Of a DNA stretch of 7,056 bases, positions 1 through 5,086 are shown one piece after another (the stretch's first letter is position 1; each line of letters starts with the position of its first letter). A program made the translations under genes and the position numbers. The DNA is from an uncultured Anaerolineae bacterium. Lineage in GTDB: Bacteria; Chloroflexota; Anaerolineae; Anaerolineales; UBA4823. The DNA is taken from the NCBI GenBank assembly GCA_937129505.1, contig CAKZNJ010000355.1, positions 1 through 7,056 on the forward strand, in the 5' to 3' direction. The notes below the pieces were generated by a model. That model did not search any database, had not been told where the DNA came from, and saw nothing but the letters and a program-made list of their open reading frames with translations.

Positions 1-88
1 CTCCCTCACCCCCGGCCGCTCTCCCCCGAAAGGAAGAGGGGGCAAGCTGCCTTCCCCCATTTGGGGGAAAGGCTGGGGATGAGGGGCG
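1..88. repeat. G/C-tract inverted-repeat element (REP/MITE-like)
   Basis: The stretch is built from runs of C followed by runs of G. The outer arms, CCTCACCCCCGG near the left edge and CTGGGGATGAGG at about 73-84, are inverted copies matching at 10 of 12 positions. Inside, 49-73 forms a hairpin of 11 base pairs with one bulged A, closed by the CCCCCA/TGGGGG core around position 60. CCCCC at 24-28 can also pair with GGGGG around 38-42. No open reading frame here looks real. It resembles the dispersed extragenic palindromes common between genes in several bacterial phyla, but with a single copy visible I cannot prove that it is dispersed. It may continue to the left of the window. Confidence 0.5.
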
Positions 89-289
89 CTTGGTCGGGAT
101 GACACAGAGGCATGTCGTCTGCGCTTCCATGAGGAGAGGGCTGTGTCCGCCCCCCTCTCAAACTGCGCTCGCAAAGACGGTCAGAGTGGGACACTCCCAT
201 GATGTTTGCTTCTCCTTTTCCTGCGCGCAAGATGCACCCCGTCCCAACCCCGAATACTTAAAACCGTAACCCTTAACTCAAAACTCAAA
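89..289. other. Intergenic region, no gene seen
   Basis: Together with the repeat to the left this makes about 300 bases without a gene. The 74-residue minus-strand reading frame across it has low-complexity, unrecognisable translation and is rejected. The right end (about 255-289) is AT-rich and contains two adjacent copies of AACTCAA (275-281 and 282-288) directly before the TATAAT box, which could be an upstream promoter element, an operator, or simple low-complexity sequence. Confidence 0.5.
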
Positions 290-295
290 TATAAT
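290..295 (+). promoter_or_regulatory. Consensus -10 box directly before the propeller gene
   Basis: A perfect TATAAT lies 8 nt upstream of the ATG at 304. Transcription would normally start about 7 nt after the box, at 302-304, which puts the start codon at or almost at the RNA 5' end. There is no Shine-Dalgarno-like sequence between the box and the ATG, which fits leaderless translation. The best-spaced -35 candidate (TAACCC at 267-272, 17-bp spacer) is poor, so the promoter rests on the -10 and the AT-rich upstream stretch. Confidence 0.6.
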
Positions 296-303
296 CGACC
301 TTA

Positions 304-1653
304 ATGAAACGAACGAGATGGCTTTTGGCTTTGGCAATCCTGCTGTTGGCGGGCGGCGTGGCAGTCTGGTTGATCAGCCAACCGCGTTTGGTCGCCGTTG
401 AACCACTCCCCGCGGCGACAGGGGTGCCGGGCAGTGCCTCTCTACGCCTTTCCTTTTCTCATCCGATGCAGCCAGACTCCGTCCTGCAGCGTTTGCAAAT
501 TCAACCCCCCATGGCGGGAGAGTTCCGCTGGGAAGATAAGACGCTGGTTTTCACCCCCTCTCGCCCCTGGCAGAGCGGCTCGACCGTGCGCATCCGCCTC
601 AATCGTGGTGCCCAAGCTCACGCGTTTCCTTATCGCCGCCTCAGCCAAGAGATTGAGTGGACATTTCAGATTGGCTACCCCAGTGTCCTGTATCTGTACC
701 CCTTCGATGGACAAGCAGGTCTGTATCTGCTTGATCCCCTCCAAGGTAACACGCAGCTCCTCTCCCAAGCGGGACAGGAAGTCTTTGATTATTCTCTTTC
801 CGCAAACGGCGCGGTGATCCTATTCACTGCACGGCTGGGGAAAGGGAGTGCTATCTACCGCTTGGAACGGCACGACAGCCGTGTGCAAACCGTTCTGGAG
901 TTCCCCAATGGACAAGTGCGCTCCGCTCAGCTCTCGCCTTCGGGTGACTATATCGCCTATGAGCTGACTGAATTGAGCGAAGCCAATGCCCCGACGCATG
1001 TTTGGGCGTCGCCTTATCCCCCTCAGGGACAGGAACAAGCGCTTCGTCTGGGCGACGCTGGTCAAATCAGCCGTGCCCCGATGTGGTCAGCCCAAAATCT
1101 TCTCGCCTATTACGATGCAGCGACCCGCCATTATCGTTTTTACGACCCCGAAGCCCGGCGCGAAGTGGATGCTGTTGAATGTCAGACCGGCGAGAAAGGG
1201 ATTTGGTCACCGACTGGCGAGTCCTTTCTCTTCGCCGAAATTCTGCCCCAGTCGGGCACTTTCCCCACCAGCCACCTGTTTTTGTATCATCTCCCTACGC
1301 GGCAGTTGACTGACCTTAGCCAGCGCGAAGCCATAGAAGATCTTGGAGGAGCATTTTCACCACAAGGCGATCGCTTGGTTTTTGCCCGCAAATTTCTCGA
1401 TGCCGTGCAATGGACGCCCGGCCGCCAACCTTGGTTGCTCAATCTTGCCAACAACGAAGCGCGCCCACTGCTGGTCGAAGCTGCTTACAATCATTATGAT
1501 TTTGCTTGGAACCCCAATCCCGATCAAATTCTGTATGTCCGCTTTAATCAGATGAGCTTGACGGAACCTCCCGAAATCTGGGTTATGATGGGGGATGGTT
1601 CCCAACCTCGCCAACTCGTCAAAGGAGGTTATGCACCGCAATGGATACCATGA
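304..1653 (+). CDS. Membrane-anchored Ig-like / TolB-type beta-propeller protein
   Basis: The 449-residue product starts with a basic N-terminus (KRTR) and a hydrophobic segment at about residues 7-25. There is no lipobox cysteine, so it is either an N-terminal membrane anchor or an ordinary signal peptide, and the rest is probably outside the cytoplasm. Residues about 31-123 resemble a bacterial Ig-like (Big_5/SbsA-type) domain, with the typical VxxxPxxG, 'FSHPMQPDSV' and 'LVFTPSRPWQSGSTVRI' pattern. Residues about 125-449 look like a six-bladed propeller of PD40/TolB repeats: SANGAVILF (166), SPSGDYIAY (211), SAQNLLAYY (262), SPTGESFLF (302), SPQGDRLVF (352) and NPNPDQILY (403). The final 'YAPQWIP' may close the ring. 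Such propellers usually bind proteins or ligands, and no catalytic site is visible. The ATG at 304 has no ribosome-binding site but follows a TATAAT box. It overlaps the downstream redoxin gene by 13 nt, suggesting one operon. The specific function is unknown. Confidence 0.85.
   Translation: MKRTRWLLALAILLLAGGVAVWLISQPRLVAVEPLPAATGVPGSASLRLSFSHPMQPDSVLQRLQIQPPMAGEFRWEDKTLVFTPSRPWQSGSTVRIRLNRGAQAHAFPYRRLSQEIEWTFQIGYPSVLYLYPFDGQAGLYLLDPLQGNTQLLSQAGQEVFDYSLSANGAVILFTARLGKGSAIYRLERHDSRVQTVLEFPNGQVRSAQLSPSGDYIAYELTELSEANAPTHVWASPYPPQGQEQALRLGDAGQISRAPMWSAQNLLAYYDAATRHYRFYDPEARREVDAVECQTGEKGIWSPTGESFLFAEILPQSGTFPTSHLFLYHLPTRQLTDLSQREAIEDLGGAFSPQGDRLVFARKFLDAVQWTPGRQPWLLNLANNEARPLLVEAAYNHYDFAWNPNPDQILYVRFNQMSLTEPPEIWVMMGDGSQPRQLVKGGYAPQWIP
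1621..1628 (+). promoter_or_regulatory. Strong ribosome-binding site inside the end of the propeller gene
   Basis: AAAGGAGG is a near-perfect match to the 16S rRNA anti-SD and lies within the last codons of the propeller gene, where it encodes part of K-G-G-Y. It supports the redoxin start at 1641, although the 12-nt spacing is longer than the usual 5-9 nt. The ATG at 1631 is too close and in the wrong frame. The in-frame ATG at 1650 is 21 nt away. The arrangement suggests translational coupling of the two genes. Confidence 0.7.
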
Positions 1654-2153
1654 TCCCGATTGGAGAACCTGCTCCTGATCTTTCGCTGCCCGATTTGGTT
1701 GGTCGCCCGCACCGTCTCTCGCACTTTCGCCGCCGGGTGGTGGTGGTTAACTTTTGGTCGGCAGAGTGCCCTCATGCCGCCCGTGTCGATGAGGAGATAC
1801 ACAAGCTCTGTTGCCAATGGGGAGATCTGGTGGTGTGGGTTTCCATCGCCAGCAATGCTAACGAACCGTTGGAGCTGTTGCGCACGGTGGCGGCTAAGCG
1901 AGCTTTGCCGCTGGTATTGCTCGACCGCAACCATCAAGCGGCAGATCAATTTGGGGCGGTAACCACGCCGCATCTCTTTGTCCTCGATGCCCAGGGCATC
2001 CTTCGCTATCAAGGGGCGTTTGACGATGTCACCTTTCGCCAGAAGACACCCAGCCGTTTCTACCTTGCCGAAGCTGTATCAGCCGTGCTGGCGGGTAAGC
2101 AGCCTGATCCATTCGAGACTTCCCCCTACGGCTGTACGATCGTGCGCTATTAG
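1641..2153 (+). CDS. Peroxiredoxin-like (AhpC/TSA, PRX_like1-type) redoxin
   Basis: This 170-residue protein has a thioredoxin fold of the AhpC/TSA-redoxin type. Visible landmarks are the entry motif 'GEPAPDLSLPDLVGRPHRLS' (residues 8-27), the beta strand 'VVVVNFW' leading into the active-site loop with Cys43 in 'ECPHA', and the Thr109-cis-Pro110 loop ('GAVTTPHLFVLD') followed by the usual 'DAQGILRYQGAFDD'. The tail 'SPYGCTIVRY' (Cys165) recalls the conserved GCSIKW-like ending of the PRX_like1 group (cd02969), which is from memory and not searched. The second Cys of a CxxC motif is absent (Ala46), so a TlpA-like dithiol exchange mechanism is unlikely. A one-Cys or Cys43-Cys165 peroxidase is possible. 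Cys57 and Cys58 are additional. There is no signal peptide, so it is probably cytoplasmic. It is co-transcribed with the propeller gene by inference. It ends 3 nt from the opposing PanE-family gene, with no terminator visible. Confidence 0.82.
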   Translation: MDTMIPIGEPAPDLSLPDLVGRPHRLSHFRRRVVVVNFWSAECPHAARVDEEIHKLCCQWGDLVVWVSIASNANEPLELLRTVAAKRALPLVLLDRNHQAADQFGAVTTPHLFVLDAQGILRYQGAFDDVTFRQKTPSRFYLAEAVSAVLAGKQPDPFETSPYGCTIVRY

Positions 2154-2156
2154 CCT

Positions 2157-3095
2157 CTAGGCAGGTATGATTTTCCGCCGCGCCCGCCATTCCAGCGGCA
2201 GCAGCGCAGCATACAGGGCACGGCTGAGCGGAACTTCGACCTCGTAGCGTTCTCCTAAGCGCACCACTGCGCCGATAAGCTGATCAAGCTCCGAGGGACG
2301 CCCTTCGCCCAGATCGCGCGCTAATGAGGCGACCGTTTGGGGAGGCATCTGCTCAATAAATCTGAGCCGTCTTCCGATCGCTTCGGCGGGCAACAGCACG
2401 CCGGCTGCCCTAGCTACCTTCCAGATTTCCAGCATCACTTCTTCGAGCAAGCGCCGGGTAGGCGCTACCTGCAAAATTTCCCCGGCTGTCGAACGACTGA
2501 CTGCTCCGAGCGCGCCAAAGGCAGCGATAAAGAGGAACTTATCCCACAGGGCAACGCCAATATCCTCGGCGATCACTGCCCGAACGCCGGCGCGCTCAAA
2601 AAGCGCTTGGATCTCCATTGTTCGCGGCGACAGACGCCGGTCTAGCTCACCAAAAATAATCGTGGGGTCAATTCCGACATGGTAAATCATCCCTGGGGCG
2701 AGGATAAAAGTGGAAATTTGGCATAAGCCACCCAAGACAACCTCTTTTCCTAGCGCATTGGCAAGTTGAAAGGGGGCTTCGACGCCGTTTTGCAAAGGCA
2801 GGACAACGGTGTTTTTCCCTATCAAGGGGCGCATCGCCTGCGCCGCTTCTTCGACCTGCCAGGCTTTTACGCCGACCAACACCAAGTCCACCTCACCGAC
2901 CGCCGCCGGCTGATCGGTCGCCAAGCTCGGCTGCACGGTGAATTCTCCTGAAGCGCCGCTTACCCGCAAGCCCTTCTCTTGGATGGCGCGCAGGTGTTCC
3001 CCCCGCGCCATCAGACAGACCTCCACGCCGGCTCTCAAAAGGCGCGCCCCAAAGTAACCTCCTACCGCGCCGCTGCCAAATACCGCCACACGCAT
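2157..3095 (-). CDS. panE: 2-dehydropantoate 2-reductase (PanE/ApbA) family protein
   Basis: The 312-residue product has the normal family length. The family reduces ketopantoate to pantoate with NADPH in pantothenate/CoA synthesis in the cytoplasm. The N-terminal Rossmann fold shows G7-S-G-A-V-G12-G and an arginine at the end of the second strand (MARGEHL), which suggests NADP(H). Lys77 in 'VGVKAWQ', Asn103 in 'LQNG', Lys186 (in 'LWDKF'), Ser257 and Glu269 (in 'PSELDQLIG') align with E. coli PanE Lys72, Asn98, Lys176, Ser244 and Glu256 by my own reading. However, the positions of the pantoate-contacting Asn180 and Asn184 are Ile190 and Gly194 here, so the substrate may be another 2-oxo acid. 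The start is supported by GGGAGG (3101-3106) 5 nt before the ATG. It is transcribed divergently from the cold-shock gene. No convincing minus-strand promoter was found, and no pantothenate genes are adjacent. Confidence 0.87.
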   Translation of the reverse strand: MRVAVFGSGAVGGYFGARLLRAGVEVCLMARGEHLRAIQEKGLRVSGASGEFTVQPSLATDQPAAVGEVDLVLVGVKAWQVEEAAQAMRPLIGKNTVVLPLQNGVEAPFQLANALGKEVVLGGLCQISTFILAPGMIYHVGIDPTIIFGELDRRLSPRTMEIQALFERAGVRAVIAEDIGVALWDKFLFIAAFGALGAVSRSTAGEILQVAPTRRLLEEVMLEIWKVARAAGVLLPAEAIGRRLRFIEQMPPQTVASLARDLGEGRPSELDQLIGAVVRLGERYEVEVPLSRALYAALLPLEWRARRKIIPA

Positions 3096-3136
3096 AGATG
3101 CCTCCCAACAGTTTTATCAGGTGTGCCCCTCTATCC

Positions 3137-3165
3137 TTGACACTTTTTTTACATCGTGATAATCT
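3137..3165 (+). promoter_or_regulatory. Sigma-70-type promoter of the cold-shock gene
   Basis: A perfect -35 TTGACA (3137-3142) is followed after exactly 17 bp by TAATCT (3160-3165). The -10 is preceded by TG at 3157-3158, giving an extended -10 (TG-N-TAATCT). Transcription should begin near 3172, leaving a leader of about 75 nt before the ATG at 3247. This is the best-formed promoter in the window and fits a highly expressed small gene. Confidence 0.75.
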
Positions 3166-3182
3166 TACGCCCGTTAAGGTCG

Positions 3183-3231
3183 TTTCTTTGCCTGAACAAG
3201 GTGAGAAGCGCACGTAATCTTACCAAAGAAA
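3183..3231 (+). promoter_or_regulatory. Foldable 5' leader of the cold-shock gene
   Basis: TTTCTTTG (3183-3190) and CAAAGAAA (3224-3231) are perfect 8-bp inverted copies. Nested inside, GTGAGA (3201-3206) can pair with TCTTAC (3218-3223) using one G-U pair. The fold would end 3 nt before the GGAG ribosome-binding site at 3235-3238. Cold-shock genes such as E. coli cspA carry long leaders whose structure changes with temperature; whether this one acts that way is inference. Confidence 0.45.
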
Positions 3232-3246
3232 GATGGAGATCGAAAG

Positions 3247-3459
3247 ATGAGTGAACGTATTGTTGGCACTGTCAAATGGTTCAACGCCGCAAAGGGCTAC
3301 GGATTTTTAGGGCGTGAAGATGGTGAAGATGTGTTTGTCCATTTCACCGCCATTCAGACAGATGGTTACCGCAAATTGGTAAAAGACCAAAAAGTTGAGT
3401 TTTCAATCGAGGAAGGTCCAAAAGGATTGCAGGCAGCGAATGTTGTTCCCCTGTCATAA
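3247..3459 (+). CDS. csp: Cold-shock domain protein (CspA family)
   Basis: The 70-residue protein is a complete single cold-shock domain, a five-stranded OB fold that binds single-stranded RNA and DNA and loosens RNA structure in the cytoplasm. It has the family opening 'GTVKWFNAAKGYGF', RNP1 as KGYGFL (16-21), RNP2 as VFVHF (29-33) and the ending 'EEGPKGLQAANVVPL'. Length is the usual 65-75 residues. GGAG at 3235-3238 sits 8 nt before the ATG. Monocistronic: its own strong promoter lies upstream and an intrinsic terminator begins 31 nt after the stop codon. The leader can fold (see 3183-3231), suggesting post-transcriptional control. Which paralogue it is, and whether it is cold-induced, cannot be told from sequence. 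Confidence 0.95.
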   Translation: MSERIVGTVKWFNAAKGYGFLGREDGEDVFVHFTAIQTDGYRKLVKDQKVEFSIEEGPKGLQAANVVPLS

Positions 3460-3490
3460 CCGGTAAATAAAACAACAACATAAAAACTCC

Positions 3491-3527
3491 CAGCAGGGTC
3501 ATGTTGAGATGACCCTGCTGATTTTTT
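3491..3527 (+). terminator. Intrinsic terminator of the cold-shock gene
   Basis: CAGCAGGGTCAT (3491-3502) and ATGACCCTGCTG (3509-3520) form a perfect 12-bp stem with loop GTTGAG, followed by A and six T (3522-3527). The T-run overlaps the stop codon of the opposing gnd gene. Read on the minus strand the same stem is followed by GGAG and then five T, so it may weakly stop gnd transcripts too. Confidence 0.93.
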
Positions 3528-4944
3528 AAGATTGGTTTGCTTGCCAGTGGGTGTGGAAGGTTCCTTCTTGATCGATGCGCTGATAGGTGTGGGCGCCAAA
3601 ATAATCGCGTTGGGCTTGGATGAGATTGGCTGGCAACCTTTCACTGCGCAAACTATCGAAGTAAGCCAGGGAGGCGCTCAGGGCAGGGACCGGGATGCCC
3701 TTGCCGATGGCGTGTTGGATGGTCTGCCGCCAGGCGGTTTGCGCGTTGGTGAGGGCTTGACGGAAGGAAGGATCAAGGATGAGGTTGGTCAGGGTAGGGT
3801 TCTCTTGATAAGCGCGCCGAATGTCGTTCAGTAGGCGGGCGCGGATAATGCACCCGCCGCGCCAGATGCGCGCCACCTCGCTCAAATCGAAGTCATACCC
3901 GTAAACTTTACTTGCTTGCCTGAGCAGGCTCATCCCTTGGGCGTAAGAACATACTTTGGCGGCATACAATGCTTGCTCAAGGGCAGCAACGTTCAGGGGT
4001 GCTGTCTCTGCGCCAGCGAGAGAAAGTTCGCCGAAGGTACGGGCGACTTCGAGACGCGTTGCCCGTTGGGCGGAGAGGGCGCGCGCTTCTACAGCCGCCT
4101 GCAGGGTGGGGATCGGAATGCCCAACTCCAGCGCCTCTTCAGAAGTCCATTTACCCGTGCCTTTCTGTTCTGCCACATCGAGAATCTTCTCCACCAGTGG
4201 CGCCCCGCTCTGAGGGTCGGCGACGCCAAAAATGTGCGCCGTGATTTCGATCAGGTAAGAGTTCAGCGCCTCCTGATTCCAGGCGGCGAAGGTGCGGCTG
4301 ATCTGCTCGGCGTTCAACCCCAAGCCGCGGTGCAATAAGTCATACGTTTCGGCAATAAGCTGCATATCGGCATATTCGATGCCGTTATGCACCATTTTAA
4401 CGTAATGTCCCCCGCCCCCACGCCCCAAGTAGGTTACGCAGGCTTCGCCGTCCACCTTGGCCGCAATAGCTTGCAGTAAACCTTCAAGCGCTTGGTAGGC
4501 GGCGGGGTGACCGGAAGGCATCAGGCTTGGACCCTTCAAGGCGCCCTCTTCGCCGCCAGAGATGCCCATGCCGAGATAGAGGAAACCCTGGGCTTCCAAT
4601 TCCTTTGAGCGCCGTTCGGTGTCTTGGTAGAACGAATTGCCACCGTCAATGAGAATATCCCCCCTCTCTAAATGGGGGAGAAGCTCAGCAATCACTTGGT
4701 CAACAGCATTGCCTGCCTTCACCATCATCAAAACTCGCCGGGGTCGTTTAAGCAGGGCGGCAAGCTCAGCGAGAGTTTCGGCGCCAACAATCTGCTTCTG
4801 GCTCGCCTGCTCAGCAAGGAACTGACGTGTGCGTTCTGCCGTGCGGTTGTATACGGCAACTCGGTAGCCATTCCGCTCGATGTTCAACGCCAAGTTCTGG
4901 CCCATCACGGCCAATCCGATAACACCGATATCACATGTTTCCAT
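3526..4944 (-). CDS. gnd: 6-phosphogluconate dehydrogenase, decarboxylating
   Basis: The enzyme converts 6-phosphogluconate and NADP+ to ribulose 5-phosphate, CO2 and NADPH in the oxidative pentose phosphate pathway (cytoplasm). At 472 residues it matches the long dimeric form. The Rossmann domain begins 'GVIGLAVMG' (7-15), and Asn33-Arg34-Thr35 at the second strand is the classic NADP+ pocket. Substrate and catalytic residues are present: Ser129-Gly130-Gly131, Lys183, His186-Asn187, Glu190-Tyr191, Lys261 in 'QKGTGKW', Arg288, and from the tail Arg446 and His452 in 'QRDYFGAHTYQRID'. The start is supported by GGAGG (4953-4957) 8 nt upstream and by a TATAAT box further up. It appears monocistronic and converges on the cold-shock gene. 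No zwf or pgl neighbour lies within the window. Nothing is missing, so it should be functional. Confidence 0.97.
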   Translation of the reverse strand: METCDIGVIGLAVMGQNLALNIERNGYRVAVYNRTAERTRQFLAEQASQKQIVGAETLAELAALLKRPRRVLMMVKAGNAVDQVIAELLPHLERGDILIDGGNSFYQDTERRSKELEAQGFLYLGMGISGGEEGALKGPSLMPSGHPAAYQALEGLLQAIAAKVDGEACVTYLGRGGGGHYVKMVHNGIEYADMQLIAETYDLLHRGLGLNAEQISRTFAAWNQEALNSYLIEITAHIFGVADPQSGAPLVEKILDVAEQKGTGKWTSEEALELGIPIPTLQAAVEARALSAQRATRLEVARTFGELSLAGAETAPLNVAALEQALYAAKVCSYAQGMSLLRQASKVYGYDFDLSEVARIWRGGCIIRARLLNDIRRAYQENPTLTNLILDPSFRQALTNAQTAWRQTIQHAIGKGIPVPALSASLAYFDSLRSERLPANLIQAQRDYFGAHTYQRIDQEGTFHTHWQANQS

Positions 4945-4964
4945 TCGGGGTACCTCCAGCCCTG

Positions 4965-4993
4965 ATTATACCCTTGCCCGACACCTTACAAAA
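4965..4993 (-). promoter_or_regulatory. Promoter of gnd
   Basis: On the minus strand a perfect TATAAT (4965-4970) lies 20 nt before the gnd ATG, predicting a short leader that contains the GGAGG site. The -35 at 17-bp spacing is TTTTGT (4988-4993), a weak match. Confidence 0.6.
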
Positions 4994-5022
4994 TTGGAAG
5001 GTCGCGGAGAGCAACTCTTCGC

Positions 5023-5028
5023 TATAAT
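5023..5028 (+). promoter_or_regulatory. Plus-strand -10 box with no downstream plus-strand gene
   Basis: A perfect TATAAT directed away from gnd. Transcription should start near 5035. No good -35 is present at normal spacing (GGTCGC at 5000-5005; TTGGAA at 4994-4999 would need a 23-bp spacer). Both flanking genes are on the minus strand, so the box has no obvious protein-coding target. Confidence 0.4.
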
Positions 5029-5033
5029 GGAAG

Positions 5034-5053
5034 TGACACTAGGGCGAGTGTCA
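5034..5053. repeat. Inverted repeat at the predicted transcription start
   Basis: TGACACT (5034-5040) and AGTGTCA (5047-5053) are perfect inverted copies separated by AGGGCG. In RNA this is a 7-bp hairpin at the very 5' end of the predicted plus-strand transcript. In DNA it could be a dimeric repressor site just downstream of the -10 box. Confidence 0.6.
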
Positions 5054-5086
5054 TCTTAGGAACAAGCCGTAAGGCTTGTTCTTTTT
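5035..5086 (+). ncRNA. Candidate small RNA, about 50 nt
   Basis: The stretch from the predicted start near 5035 to the terminator T-run at 5082-5086 makes a short transcript with two consecutive hairpins and no reading frame of note. It does not match any RNA family I recognise. Its 3' end overlaps the stop codon of the opposing B3/4 gene by two bases. The evidence is only the promoter-hairpin-terminator layout. The terminator might instead block plus-strand read-through, and the TATAAT might be chance. Confidence 0.3.
5060..5086 (+). terminator. Intrinsic terminator, plus-strand orientation
   Basis: GAACAAGCC (5060-5068) and GGCTTGTTC (5073-5081) form a perfect 9-bp stem with loop GTAA, followed at once by five T. 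On the minus strand the stem is followed by CTAAG, without a T-run, so it does not look like the normal terminator of the B3/4 gene that ends here. Confidence 0.82.

Noticed and set aside
6..230. Minus-strand reading frame of 74 residues in the left intergenic region
   Set aside because: It runs through the G/C-tract repeat, its translation is low-complexity and unlike any family, and no ribosome-binding site supports it.
3366..3644. Minus-strand reading frame of 92 residues spanning the csp terminator
   Set aside because: It crosses the 3' end of csp, a strong terminator and the end of gnd in the wrong frame.
3916..4338. Plus-strand reading frames inside gnd
   Set aside because: They are antisense to a complete, conserved gnd gene and show no family resemblance.
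4658..4680. C-run/G-run palindrome inside gnd that resembles the hairpin at 49-73
   Set aside because: The translation here (LLPHLERGDILIDGG) is the normal conserved segment of 6-phosphogluconate dehydrogenase, so the likeness is explained by codon choice and not by a repeat insertion.
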